DNA from: Candidatus Gastranaerophilales bacterium | Lineage (GTDB): Bacteria > Cyanobacteriota > Vampirovibrionia > Gastranaerophilales > Gastranaerophilaceae | Assembly: GCA_900772035.1 (NCBI GenBank) | Contig: CAAGQE010000316.1 | Span: 1-12,809 of the forward strand | Direction: 5' to 3' | Length of the DNA stretch: 12,809 nucleotides | In this document: positions 1 through 6,510 of the stretch, piece by piece | Layout of the letters: every line of letters starts with the position of its first letter | Numbering within the stretch: the stretch's first letter is position 1 | Program-made: the position numbers and the translations under genes | The notes under the pieces: generated by a model | The model's input: only the letters and a program-made list of their open reading frames with translations | The model's database searches: none | Told to the model about the DNA's origin: nothing

Positions 1-1
1 A

Positions 2-331
2 ACTCCTCAACATGCCGCTCAGGCAACAAGAACAATGGTTTCTCAATGCTCCGACACAATCGGAATGAACTCCGAACAGTTGTTCTATTTGACTTTGGCT
101 GCTTTGAACAAAATGAATTATAAAATAACCGAAGTCCAATCAAAAACAGGAACTGTTCTCTTTCAGGCTTATTCGAGAGAATTTTTGATTACGATTGCCG
201 ACAAGGGTGCAAATTCAACGTTTATCAAAATCTTGCCCGCAGACAGCAATTACGCATTTTCACCCGCGCTTGTACAAAATATTTTCGGATTTTTAAAAGC
301 AAATTCGACTGTTACGGCAACTGTAATATAG
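2..331 (+). CDS. 3' end of an unrecognised protein gene (5'-truncated by window edge)
   Basis: The reading frame is open from base 2 to the TAG-type stop region ending at 331, so the first ATG at 35 is probably internal and the gene most likely begins upstream of the window. About 109 residues are visible. They hold a helix-like stretch (EQLFYLTLAALNKMNYKI) followed by alternating hydrophobic segments (TGTVLFQAYSREFLITIA, TFIKILPAD) suggestive of an alpha/beta fold, then a C-terminal helix near ALVQNIFGFLK. No signal peptide or membrane segment is visible in this part. I do not recognise the family. A hairpin terminator lies 25 bp after the stop, so this gene ends its own transcription unit and is not co-transcribed with ruvB. 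The alternative of a short 98-residue protein starting at 35 is possible but has no Shine-Dalgarno in front of it. Confidence 0.6.
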   Translation, partial: TPQHAAQATRTMVSQCSDTIGMNSEQLFYLTLAALNKMNYKITEVQSKTGTVLFQAYSREFLITIADKGANSTFIKILPADSNYAFSPALVQNIFGFLKANSTVTATVI

Positions 332-355
332 ATGTATAAGATTTTTATTTTATCG

Positions 356-382
356 AAAAAGGCTCTTTCGGGAGTCTTTTTT
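356..382 (+). terminator. Rho-independent terminator after the first gene
   Basis: The sequence AAAAGGCTC-TTTCGG-GAGTCTTTTTT forms a 9-bp stem with one G-T wobble, a short loop and a run of six T. It closes the unit ending at 331 and separates it from ruvB. Confidence 0.75.
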
Positions 383-391
383 GTTGCGTGT

Positions 392-421
392 TTGCAAATT
401 GTTTAAATCTGATGTTAAAAT
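392..421 (+). promoter_or_regulatory. Candidate sigma-70-type promoter of ruvB
   Basis: TTGCAA (392-397) and TAAAAT (416-421) are separated by 18 bp, with a TG two bases upstream of the -10. The -10 ends only 6 bp before the ruvB ATG, so transcription would start at or next to the start codon. No other good promoter is visible between the preceding terminator and ruvB. Confidence 0.45.
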
Positions 422-427
422 AAAAGT

Positions 428-1489
428 ATGATTTTTTCAGATGATAACGACGACAAACCCAAAGAAATAAGGCAAAAAAAAGAAAAGTTATCCCCGTCGA
501 TAACCGAGTATGATATGTCTTTTGAAAACAATATCAGACCGAAAACTTTTGACAGTTACATCGGTCAGTCAAACTTGAAGTCTATGTTGAAAATTTCTAT
601 CGAGGCTGCAAAAAAACGTGAGGTTCCTCTGGATCACTTGCTTTTTTACGGACCTCCGGGGCTTGGAAAAACTACTCTTGCTTGTGTTATTGCAAATGAA
701 ACAGGTGCCGATATTAAAATTACATCAGCACCCGCATTGGAAAGACCCAGAGACATAATAGGTATTTTGATGTCTCTGAAAGCGGGTGAGGTGTTGTTTA
801 TCGACGAAATACACAGGCTTAACAAAGTTGCGGAAGAAATTCTTTATCCTGCAATGGAGGATTTTTACCTCGATATGAACACGGGAAAAGGTCAGTCTTT
901 AAAGACATTGCGTGTGCCCGTTCCTAAATTTACCCTGATTGGTGCAACCACCAAAGCGGGCGCTTTATCGGGACCTTTGCGCGACAGATTCGGTATCGTT
1001 CACAGATTAGAGTTCTATTCGTTTGCCGAATTAAAAGAAGTTGTTAAACGTACTGCAAAAATTTTGGATATCAAAATTACCGAAGAAGGTGCAGGCGCTG
1101 TCGCAATGCGCTCAAGAGGAACACCGAGAATTGCAAATCGATTGGTAAAACGTGTTTCCGATTATGCAATCGTTAAAGCCGACGGTGTGGTCGATGAAAA
1201 AATTGCAAATCAGGCACTTGATAATCTGAATATTGATAAATCAGGTCTTGATGCTACGGATAGAGCGTTGTTGACCCTTATCGCCGACAAATATCAAGGA
1301 GGACCCGTCGGGCTTGAAACCCTTGCTGCTGCTCTCGGAGAAGATTCAAAAACAATAGAAGAAGTCTATGAGCCGTTTTTGCTTCAAGAAGGCTTCATTC
1401 AAAGAACCCCCAGAGGACGCAAAATTACTCCTTTTGCGGCAAAAGTGCTGGGCTTGAAACTCGATTCAATGCAGCAAAGTTTGTTTTAA
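428..1489 (+). CDS. ruvB: Holliday junction branch migration DNA helicase RuvB
   Basis: RuvB is the AAA+ motor of the RuvAB complex, which drives branch migration of Holliday junctions during recombinational repair in the cytoplasm. The 353 residues are a normal length and all key elements are present: the RuvB-typical [12 protein letters not shown] (36-47), Walker [10 protein letters not shown] (75-83), Walker B with LFIDEIHR (123-130), sensor 1 IGATTKAG (171-178), the arginine finger in PLRDRFG (183-189), the sensor-2 region GTPRIANRL, and a C-terminal winged helix ending with [12 protein letters not shown]. The segment after Walker [11 protein letters not shown], is the form I associate with cyanobacterial RuvB. 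An N-terminal charged extension of about 30 residues precedes the core. The ATG at 428 has no Shine-Dalgarno, and a -10-like TAAAAT ends 6 bp before it. No ruvA or ruvC is adjacent. The call is secure. Confidence 0.97.
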   Translation: MIFSDDNDDKPKEIRQKKEKLSPSITEYDMSFENNIRPKTFDSYIGQSNLKSMLKISIEAAKKREVPLDHLLFYGPPGLGKTTLACVIANETGADIKITSAPALERPRDIIGILMSLKAGEVLFIDEIHRLNKVAEEILYPAMEDFYLDMNTGKGQSLKTLRVPVPKFTLIGATTKAGALSGPLRDRFGIVHRLEFYSFAELKEVVKRTAKILDIKITEEGAGAVAMRSRGTPRIANRLVKRVSDYAIVKADGVVDEKIANQALDNLNIDKSGLDATDRALLTLIADKYQGGPVGLETLAAALGEDSKTIEEVYEPFLLQEGFIQRTPRGRKITPFAAKVLGLKLDSMQQSLF

Positions 1490-1492
1490 TCC

Positions 1493-1523
1493 AATCTGAT
1501 AACGATTTGCTGTCAGATTTTTT
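1493..1523 (+). terminator. Possible first terminator after ruvB
   Basis: AATCTGA (1493-1499) pairs with TCAGATT (1513-1519) across a 13-base loop and runs into TTTTTT. The stem is only 7 bp and the loop is long, so it is weaker than the hairpin that follows it. Confidence 0.45.
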
Positions 1524-1525
1524 GC

Positions 1526-1558
1526 AAAAAAAAACACCGATTTTCATCGGTGCTTTTT
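1526..1558. terminator. Bidirectional terminator between convergent ruvB and HU genes
   Basis: CACCGAT-TTTC-ATCGGTG (1535-1552) is a perfect 7-bp stem with a tetraloop. On the plus strand it is followed by CTTTTT. On the minus strand it is followed by nine T. It therefore serves as terminator for the HU gene on the minus strand and can also stop readthrough from ruvB. Confidence 0.85.
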
Positions 1559-1574
1559 ATGATAAGTAAAATGA

Positions 1575-1847
1575 CTATTTTACTGTATCTTTGAATTTTT
1601 TACCTGCTGTGAATGCGGGAACTGTCTTCGCATCAATTTTAATTGCTACGCCTGTTTGAGGGTTGCGACCGGTTCTTGCTGCTCTTTTGCGAGCTTCAAA
1701 AGTACCGAAACCAACTAATGTAACTTTCTTTCCTTTTGCAACTGTTTTTTCAACAGTTTCGATGAATGCACATACAACATCTGCTGCTGCTTTTTGTGAA
1801 ACCTTTGCTACTTTTGCTACTTCTTTAACCAATTCACCTTTGTTCAT
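1575..1847 (-). CDS. hup: DNA-binding protein HU (HU/IHF family)
   Basis: This is a small basic histone-like protein that dimerises and bends DNA without strong sequence specificity, acting in nucleoid organisation, replication and repair. It has 90 residues, the standard length. The family signature GFGTFEARKRAARTGRNP lies at residues 46-63, including the Arg-Asn-Pro of the DNA-intercalating arm. The C-terminal VPAFTAGKKFKDTV matches the usual HU ending. The start ATG is preceded by AAAGGAGA at 1854-1861 on the minus strand, a near-ideal Shine-Dalgarno at normal spacing, and a good promoter lies just upstream. It is a single-gene unit convergent with ruvB, and a strong hairpin follows the stop. 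HU rather than IHF is preferred because the sequence is closest to the generic HU form, and bacteria outside proteobacteria usually have HU only. Confidence 0.96.
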   Translation of the reverse strand: MNKGELVKEVAKVAKVSQKAAADVVCAFIETVEKTVAKGKKVTLVGFGTFEARKRAARTGRNPQTGVAIKIDAKTVPAFTAGKKFKDTVK

Positions 1848-1876
1848 TGTGTATCTCCTTTTTCGTTACTGAATTT

Positions 1877-1904
1877 ATTGTAGTTCAAATACCCCGATTG
1901 TCAA
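1877..1904 (-). promoter_or_regulatory. Sigma-70-type promoter of the HU gene
   Basis: Read on the minus strand, TTGACA (1904-1899) is a perfect -35, followed after 16 bp by TACAAT (1882-1877), one mismatch from the consensus -10. It would give a leader of roughly 20-25 nt that contains the AAAGGAGA ribosome binding site. This is the best promoter match in the window. Confidence 0.8.
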
Positions 1905-1972
1905 TATTTTTAACTATTGTAGCGATTTTACAGGTGTAACCTTTAGAAAACATTGTGTAACAAGGCTTTTTG

Positions 1973-2857
1973 TCAAAGGTTCCATTTCGGGCTAAGTTTA
2001 CCAAACTTAATATTGTTATAGTAGTAAGCGAGTATCTGATATGCGTTGTAGCCTTGTTTTGCAAGGTTATTCGCCCCATGCTGGCTCATTCCGACGCCAT
2101 GCCCGTTTTTGCTTATGCCTTCATCAAAAGACGGAACGGATCTTAAATAGGGTAAATCCTTGTTCCAAACAGCGCCCGTGTTTAGCGTTTTTCCACCTGC
2201 GCTTGCGCAATAATATGCAGATACGACATGCTTGTTTTGGGTTACGACAATTCCGTATGTTTTTGCAACAATGTCGTTTGTTCTGGTCGTTTCGCTTGAA
2301 GCGCCGCCGTAGGCTTGATCTTCCGTGTTATCTTTAAGGTCAAAGCCTTTGCTGCCGTTTTTACCGAGGTTTGCGACCGCATAACTTCTTGCTGCAATTG
2401 CTTGTGCTTTTAGTGCTTCTTCGGGCCAACTCGACGGCATCTCGCAAGGAACAACACCAAGCAGATAATCCTCAAGTTTTACGTCATTTACGACGTTTAA
2501 CGAGCCGCCGCGGTTTTCAATTACGATTTTTCCTCTATACCAACGGTTTTTTGTGCAAATAAACCCTGCGCCGTTTGTTTGGACTACGATTGAATTTGAG
2601 CCTAAATCGTAATATTTGTCTGCGATTTTAATTTCGATTGTGTTTTTTCTTGCTCTAAGTCGGTATGATTTCATCGCATCCAGAGAACAAAGTGCTTTTC
2701 CCGTATATTTTTCGGAAATTACACCCTTAACGGATGTTCCCGTGACCGTGTCGGAAACACCTACCTGCAAACCTATTCTTATCGCCTCTGCTCTTTGCGG
2801 TATGGCGAATAACAAAAAGAATATCATTATTAAAATTTGTGCAAATTTTTTGTTCAT
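1973..2857 (-). CDS. SpoIID/LytB-domain protein, probable secreted peptidoglycan lytic transglycosylase
   Basis: This 294-residue protein belongs to the SpoIID family. The founding member from Bacillus cleaves peptidoglycan glycan strands (preferring strands stripped of stem peptides) during engulfment, but homologues are widespread in non-sporulating bacteria. The N-terminus is a clear Sec signal peptide: MNKK, a hydrophobic core at about residues 6-19, and a likely cleavage after QRAEA. The SpoIID domain follows, with LEDYLLGVVPCEMP (128-141), where Glu139 aligns with the catalytic Glu; then ALKAQAIAARSYA, YYCASAGG (215-222) and the C-terminal signature GHGVGMSQHGA (252-262). An in-frame TTG 13 codons upstream would bury the signal peptide behind an extension, so I prefer the ATG at 2857. 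No sporulation gene is nearby. It is divergent from the flagellar operon and may remodel the wall generally. The exact substrate is unknown. Confidence 0.88.
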   Translation of the reverse strand: MNKKFAQILIMIFFLLFAIPQRAEAIRIGLQVGVSDTVTGTSVKGVISEKYTGKALCSLDAMKSYRLRARKNTIEIKIADKYYDLGSNSIVVQTNGAGFICTKNRWYRGKIVIENRGGSLNVVNDVKLEDYLLGVVPCEMPSSWPEEALKAQAIAARSYAVANLGKNGSKGFDLKDNTEDQAYGGASSETTRTNDIVAKTYGIVVTQNKHVVSAYYCASAGGKTLNTGAVWNKDLPYLRSVPSFDEGISKNGHGVGMSQHGANNLAKQGYNAYQILAYYYNNIKFGKLSPKWNL

Positions 2858-2864
2858 CGAAATT

Positions 2865-2870
2865 ATTATA
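2865..2870 (-). promoter_or_regulatory. Possible -10 element of the SpoIID-family gene
   Basis: A perfect TATAAT on the minus strand ends 7 bp before the chosen ATG. A -35 is not convincing: TTGGGC occurs 20 bp upstream, longer than the usual spacing. If real, the mRNA would begin at or next to the start codon. It lies inside the reading frame of the longer TTG-initiated alternative, which it would argue against. Confidence 0.35.
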
Positions 2871-2949
2871 CCACCGTTTAATTCACCTAAGCCCAATGAT
2901 TAATATTTGTCCTCTAAAAAGTTGATTTTGACTGTGTTTCAATTTATTT

Positions 2950-2977
2950 TTGACTTTTCATAAGTTATCATTAAATA
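2950..2977 (+). promoter_or_regulatory. Weak candidate promoter for the flagellar operon
   Basis: TTGACT (2950-2955) and TAAATA (2972-2977) are 16 bp apart, upstream of the first rod gene. The -10 is poor. A second pairing, TTGATT (2922-2927) with TATTTT (2945-2950) at 17 bp, is about equally weak. I see no match to the flagellar sigma-28 pattern TAAA-N15-GCCGATAA or to a sigma-54 GG/GC element in this gap. Confidence 0.3.
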
Positions 2978-2986
2978 GTGAATGAC

Positions 2987-2995
2987 AAGGGGTGA
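2987..2995 (+). promoter_or_regulatory. Ribosome binding site that sets the start of the first rod gene
   Basis: AAGGGGTGA closely resembles the anti-16S consensus AAGGAGGTGA and ends 5 bases before the ATG at 3001. It overlaps the in-frame GTG at 2992, so that GTG cannot be the start; the ATG at 3001 is favoured. Confidence 0.7.
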
Positions 2996-3000
2996 AAACC

Positions 3001-3696
3001 ATGAGAATTAAAGGAGGAATAGATTATTTTGAACCCGGCATGACCTCGACATTGAGAGCCATGCACCTTCAAACTGAAATCTTCGCGATTAGTTCGGAGA
3101 ACATAAACGGGTTCGATAAGGTCGGCTATCAAAGAAAAGAGCCGGTCGTTTCTTCGTTTACGGAATATGTCGGAATTCACGGTTTGTCAACGGCGGTTGA
3201 TGACCAACCGGGAAGAATTTCAGTTTCCAAAAATCCTTTGGATATAGCACTTTCAAACAAAGGTTATTTTCAAGTTTTGGGTAAAGACGGAATTAAACTT
3301 ACGAGAGACGGCAGATTTCACTATGACAAAGACGGTAATCTTTTAACTCTCGAAAACGAAAGAGTTATGGCAAATGACGGTACTCCGATTGTGTTGCCCT
3401 GCGTACCGAACACTCCCGATGAAATCGCTATCGACTTATCGGGAAATATTAAGGTCGTAGACAGAGCACACAACAAAATCGTTAAAGCAGGAACTCTTTC
3501 CGTCGTTAGTACAAACGGTGTTGCAGTCGTTGACCCCGGGGTAAGACAAGGTTTTACCGAAGATTCAAACGTTATCTTGAGTGAAGAATTTTTGAAGGCA
3601 TATCCTGTCAGAAAAACTTTCGACGCGAACAGATTAATGTTTCAACAATGTTATTCAATGACGTCAACTGCGGTTAACAAATTGAGTCAAATGTAG
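3001..3696 (+). CDS. flgF: Flagellar rod protein, FlgF-like (FlgF/FlgG family)
   Basis: This is a predicted proximal-rod component exported by the flagellar type III apparatus; it has no Sec signal, as expected. The 231 residues have the usual three parts. The N-terminal rod helix at residues 10-45 includes ISSENINGFDKVGYQRK, a divergent version of the NNLANxNTTGYK motif. The core has LDIALSNKGYFQV (80-92) and LTRDGRFHYDKDGNLLT (100-116), the family hallmark. The C-terminal helix region begins at GFTEDSNV (184-191). The segment VMANDGTPIVLP resembles FlgF more than FlgG, and it precedes a gene that looks more like FlgG, the usual order. It is slightly shorter than typical FlgF (about 250). 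It opens the flagellar cluster, 9 bp before the next gene. FlgF versus a second FlgG paralogue cannot be settled by eye. Confidence 0.7.
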   Translation: MRIKGGIDYFEPGMTSTLRAMHLQTEIFAISSENINGFDKVGYQRKEPVVSSFTEYVGIHGLSTAVDDQPGRISVSKNPLDIALSNKGYFQVLGKDGIKLTRDGRFHYDKDGNLLTLENERVMANDGTPIVLPCVPNTPDEIAIDLSGNIKVVDRAHNKIVKAGTLSVVSTNGVAVVDPGVRQGFTEDSNVILSEEFLKAYPVRKTFDANRLMFQQCYSMTSTAVNKLSQM

Positions 3697-3705
3697 AGGT
3701 ATTAA

Positions 3706-4419
3706 ATGGCTACTTTTCAAGGTTTAATCAGAAGAAATATCGTTAATGCGAACGTTCAGTTCGACAAGTTGGGCTACATTACCAACAACATGGCGAACCA
3801 AAACACCACCGCATACAAATCAGTCAGATTTGAACAAGTCTTGAACGAAGACGGTTATCTTGACGGTGTGGTAAGAACTGATGCTCGTCCCGCAAAACTT
3901 ATGGTTACTGACGATAAGTTCGATTTCGGTATCAACGGAAAAGGCTATGTCCCCGTTACTTCCGAAAACGGTGATGTTAAATACACTCGTGACGGTAAAA
4001 TGAAACAAAACAAAGACGGATATTTGATTACAACCGACGGTTATTTAATCGGTGACGGTATCAAATTACCGATTAACTACGACGATTTTTGGATTAAAGG
4101 AAACGGCGACGTTATGGTTACGGACCAATACGGTGATAAGCCTTACAAAATCGGCACAATTCCCGTTGTTAATTTCCAAAATCCCGAAGCGCTAAAAGCG
4201 GTTGACGGAAATAAATATCTTCCGACTTACGAATCAGGCGAACCCGTTTTGGTCGTAAATCAAGATATGATTGAACATCAAAAACTTGAAGTTTCAAACT
4301 CCGATATCAGAAGCGACGTTAACAAAGTAATGAGATTGAATGCTTCAATGTTGGCAAGTTTTCAGGTTATGAAAGCAATAAACGATATGTACGACAAATC
4401 AATTAAACTCCAAGGCTAG
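3706..4419 (+). CDS. flgG: Flagellar rod protein, FlgG-like (FlgF/FlgG family)
   Basis: This is a predicted distal-rod protein, the axle between the proximal rod and the hook. It has 237 residues versus about 260 in typical FlgG. The N-terminal helix carries YITNNMANQNTTAYKSV (24-40), matching the NNLANVNTTGFK motif. The core has DFGINGKGYVPV (73-84) and YTRDGKMKQNKDGYLITTDG (93-112). GTIPVVNFQNPEALKAVDGN (150-169) is close to the FlgG-typical segment ending in an Asn-Pro and Gly-Asn pattern, and KLEVSNSDI (193-201) corresponds to the FlgG LEGSNVD motif before the C-terminal coil. AGAGGT six bases before the ATG is a good ribosome binding site. It follows the flgF-like gene by 9 bp and precedes flgB by 21 bp. 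The family is secure; the FlgG assignment is probable. Confidence 0.75.
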   Translation: MATFQGLIRRNIVNANVQFDKLGYITNNMANQNTTAYKSVRFEQVLNEDGYLDGVVRTDARPAKLMVTDDKFDFGINGKGYVPVTSENGDVKYTRDGKMKQNKDGYLITTDGYLIGDGIKLPINYDDFWIKGNGDVMVTDQYGDKPYKIGTIPVVNFQNPEALKAVDGNKYLPTYESGEPVLVVNQDMIEHQKLEVSNSDIRSDVNKVMRLNASMLASFQVMKAINDMYDKSIKLQG

Positions 4420-4440
4420 TTGATTTAAAAAGAGGAAAAA

Positions 4441-4785
4441 ATGTTTACACCGAATAATTCAATAGACAGATGTAATTTGATGTTAGATTTGGCGGCTCAC
4501 CGTCAAAGGGCTTTGGCAGGAAATATTTCTAACGTCGATACTCCCGGTTATATCAGAAAAGACATTGATTTTTCGCAATATCTCGGCAGTATGAACAGTC
4601 CTTTGGAAACAAAATTATCCGAAAAACTCGGACCCTCTGCCGTAATTCAAGACCAACAGGGAAAAGTTGACGGGGTTCATGAATTGTCGGAAATGCATAA
4701 AAACTCAATTGTATACAGAACGGCAATCAAAAGAGTAAACCAAGCCATTCAGGCTTTAAAGACAGTAATTAACGTAGGATCATAA
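4441..4785 (+). CDS. flgB: Flagellar basal-body rod protein FlgB
   Basis: FlgB is a proximal-rod subunit that assembles next to FliE on the MS ring. The 114-residue protein is a little shorter than the usual 130-140. It carries the rod-family N-terminal motif as NISNVDTPGYIRKDIDF (28-44). The NVDTPGY form is characteristic of FlgB and FlgC, and RKDIDF is FlgB-like. The C-terminal region has MHKNSIVYRTAIKRVNQAIQALKTVI, corresponding to the FlgB ending in which a repeated helix aligns the subunits. AGAGGAAAAA directly precedes the ATG, a strong Shine-Dalgarno. flgC starts 2 bases after its stop, so the two are almost certainly translated together, as in most flagellar operons. Confidence 0.92.
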   Translation: MFTPNNSIDRCNLMLDLAAHRQRALAGNISNVDTPGYIRKDIDFSQYLGSMNSPLETKLSEKLGPSAVIQDQQGKVDGVHELSEMHKNSIVYRTAIKRVNQAIQALKTVINVGS

Positions 4786-4787
4786 TT

Positions 4788-5231
4788 ATGACATTATTAG
4801 GCGCATTTGGAATTAGTGAAAAAGCAGTCGGTGTTCACGGCAAAAGAATGGACATCGTTGCAAAAAACATTGCGAACGTGGATACTCCGAATTACGTGAG
4901 AAAAATCCCCGTTTTGAATGCTACCGACAATATTTCATTTGCTGGTCTTTTGACAACGATGAAGGATGATTTGTTCGGCTCCGCCAGCGTTCCTTTTGTC
5001 AGCGGCGGTGTTGCAATGTCAGGTGTCGTTGAAGATCCGACTTTGGGTGACAGACTTTATCGTCCAGGACACCCTGATGCAGATGCTAACGGCTATATCA
5101 GAACTTCAAACGTCAATCCGATGGTTGAATTCGGTGATGCTGCAATGGCTCAAAGGGCTTATGAATCTTCTTTGGCAGTTATGAAAATTACCAAAGAAAT
5201 GGTTGATAAAGCCGTCGAAATTGGTGCATAA
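4788..5231 (+). CDS. flgC: Flagellar basal-body rod protein FlgC
   Basis: FlgC is a proximal-rod subunit partnering FlgB and FlgF. At 147 residues it is close to the family norm. The N-terminal motif NIANVDTPNYVRK (27-39) and the highly diagnostic YRPGHPDADANGYI (91-104) are present, followed by TSNVNPMVEFGDAAMAQRAY (106-125), equivalent to the NVNVVEEMVDMISASRAY block, and the terminal helix MVDKAVEIG (138-146). A TAGGA element sits about 9 bases before the ATG, within the end of flgB. After the stop there is an 83-bp gap before the transglycosylase gene, with no terminator hairpin, so readthrough is likely. Confidence 0.95.
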   Translation: MTLLGAFGISEKAVGVHGKRMDIVAKNIANVDTPNYVRKIPVLNATDNISFAGLLTTMKDDLFGSASVPFVSGGVAMSGVVEDPTLGDRLYRPGHPDADANGYIRTSNVNPMVEFGDAAMAQRAYESSLAVMKITKEMVDKAVEIGA

Positions 5232-5314
5232 TGATGATTTTTTGCGCCGACTAATGTAATAAAATAAAACCATAAATGTAAGATTTGATTGATACTTGGG
5301 GATAAAATAGGGAA

Positions 5315-6037
5315 ATGTTTTCACCGACAATACAAAATTTAATAAACAACAGCGGCAGAACCGAGGCGATGTCAAGGGCTTCGCAGCTTATCAGATACGT
5401 TGACAACTTTAACAAGCAAGTCAACCCGACTGAAGCGGAAAACGTTCAAGCTACCGCCCCGAAATTCTCTCAAGTTCTTCAGGAAAGTATCGGTGATGAT
5501 TACAGATTTAGAGATACGGGTGCAACTAAAGCGGTTTTCGGTACTTTAGTAAGACCTAAAAACAAAGTCAACGCATTAACCGATGCAATTTCCAATGCAA
5601 CGGGAGTTTCAGCTTCTTCTGCAACTTCTGCAACAACAGGCGCAAAGAAAACTTATTCAAAACAGGAAATTTCCGACATTATTTCAAAAATATCGGCTAA
5701 ACATGGGGTGAACGAAAAACTCGTACGTGCTTTAATAAGACAAGAATCAGGTTTCAATCCGAATGCCGTTTCTAAGGTTGGCGCGGCAGGCTTGATGCAA
5801 TTAATGCCAAAAACAGCAGCAGGTCTCGGCGTTAAAGACGTTAAAGACCCCGTTCAAAATGTTGACGGCGGTGTCAGATACTTGAAATCAATGATGAAAA
5901 AATACAACGGTAACATCATTCTTGCACTTGCCGCATATAACGCAGGTCCCGGCGCGGTCGACAAATACGGCGGAGTTCCCCCGTATAAAGAAACACAAAA
6001 TTACGTAAAAAATATTTTGGCAAATTACTTAGGATAA
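5315..6037 (+). CDS. Lytic transglycosylase (SLT domain) of the flagellar operon
   Basis: This predicted peptidoglycan-cleaving enzyme would open the wall for rod passage, equivalent in role to the muramidase part of FlgJ or to SltF-type enzymes. It has 240 residues. The N-terminal about 115 residues are a low-complexity export or linker region with a Ser/Ala/Thr-rich stretch at 97-110. The SLT domain runs from about 118 to 237: catalytic Glu144 in RQESGFNP (142-149), [10 protein letters not shown] (156-165), [10 protein letters not shown] (206-215), and the C-terminal [11 protein letters not shown]. No hydrophobic signal peptide is visible, so export through the flagellar type III apparatus itself is plausible (inference). 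It is placed between flgC and fliE. A TAAAAT hexamer ends 6 bp before the ATG, and the only AGGG is 2 bases from it, too close for normal ribosome binding. fliE follows by 11 bp. Confidence 0.9.
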   Translation: MFSPTIQNLINNSGRTEAMSRASQLIRYVDNFNKQVNPTEAENVQATAPKFSQVLQESIGDDYRFRDTGATKAVFGTLVRPKNKVNALTDAISNATGVSASSATSATTGAKKTYSKQEISDIISKISAKHGVNEKLVRALIRQESGFNPNAVSKVGAAGLMQLMPKTAAGLGVKDVKDPVQNVDGGVRYLKSMMKKYNGNIILALAAYNAGPGAVDKYGGVPPYKETQNYVKNILANYLG

Positions 6038-6048
6038 GGATATAAAAA

Positions 6049-6387
6049 ATGCTTACAAACAGATTGGTTCCGAATATTGATATGTTCAACAGAATTGAAC
6101 CCACAAAGTATACAGATATGGGGGTTCAAGGTTTGCGCTTTAAAAGCGTGGAACAACCCGAAACTTCTGATTTTAAAGCAGTTTTTTCAGGACTTGTCGA
6201 AAATCTTAATCAAGATATTTCTAAGCCCGATGAACTTTTGAAGCAACAAATGATGGGCAACGAAAACGTCGATATTCACGACGTTGTTATCGCCATTAAC
6301 AAGGCTCAAACCGAAATCCAACTCGCTACAAACGTAACGACAAAAATTATCCAAGCCTACGAAAAAGTTATGAATATCCAAATTTAG
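6049..6387 (+). CDS. fliE: Flagellar hook-basal body protein FliE
   Basis: FliE is the adapter joining the MS ring (FliF) and export gate to the proximal rod, and one of the first proteins exported. It has 112 residues, typical for the family. The hallmark C-terminal half is clear: VDIHDVVIAINKAQTEIQLA (74-93), followed by VTTKIIQAYEKVMNIQI, matching the FliE pattern of D-[LI]-HDV-x-IA...A...LQLA...N-K...AY-x-E-[IV]-M. The N-terminal 35 residues are variable. AAGGATAT, overlapping the stop of the preceding gene, provides a ribosome binding site about 8 bases before the ATG. It keeps the common order flgB-flgC-fliE-fliF apart from the inserted transglycosylase gene and is followed by a 123-bp AT-rich gap. 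Confidence 0.93.
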   Translation: MLTNRLVPNIDMFNRIEPTKYTDMGVQGLRFKSVEQPETSDFKAVFSGLVENLNQDISKPDELLKQQMMGNENVDIHDVVIAINKAQTEIQLATNVTTKIIQAYEKVMNIQI

Positions 6388-6469
6388 TATTAAATCTTAA
6401 TAATTTGCTTGATTTCAGGTGAAAAATCTTTATAAATATAAACATGTCGCCCACTTACAAAAAAAATAG

Positions 6470-6489
6470 TATAATTATAAAGATATAAT
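6470..6489 (+). promoter_or_regulatory. Possible internal promoter elements before fliF
   Basis: The 123-bp gap 6388-6510 is the longest within the cluster and is strongly AT-rich. It holds two perfect TATAAT hexamers (6470-6475 and 6484-6489) inside an imperfect inverted repeat bounded by AGTAT and ATACT (6468-6492). Neither has a good -35 at 16-18 bp, and chance is possible in AT-rich DNA. The second would give a leader of about 15 nt before the fliF ATG. Confidence 0.35.
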
Positions 6490-6510
6490 ACTAACCGGAT
6501 TGATTAGGGT

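Noticed and set aside
1663..1872. Plus-strand 69-codon frame over the HU gene
   Set aside because: It runs through HU and its ribosome binding site in antisense; the HU match is unambiguous.
2858..2896. In-frame TTG start for the SpoIID-family gene
   Set aside because: It would place 13 polar residues before a clear signal peptide, its AGAGG is 14 bases away, and a TATAAT lies between it and the ATG.
2041..2903. Three plus-strand open frames of 63-98 codons
   Set aside because: They lie opposite the SpoIID-family gene, which has a signal peptide and family motifs; the plus-strand products are Cys/His/Arg-rich with no domain.
2992..3000. GTG at 2992 as start of the first rod gene
   Set aside because: It lies inside the Shine-Dalgarno AAGGGGTGA that correctly spaces the ATG at 3001.
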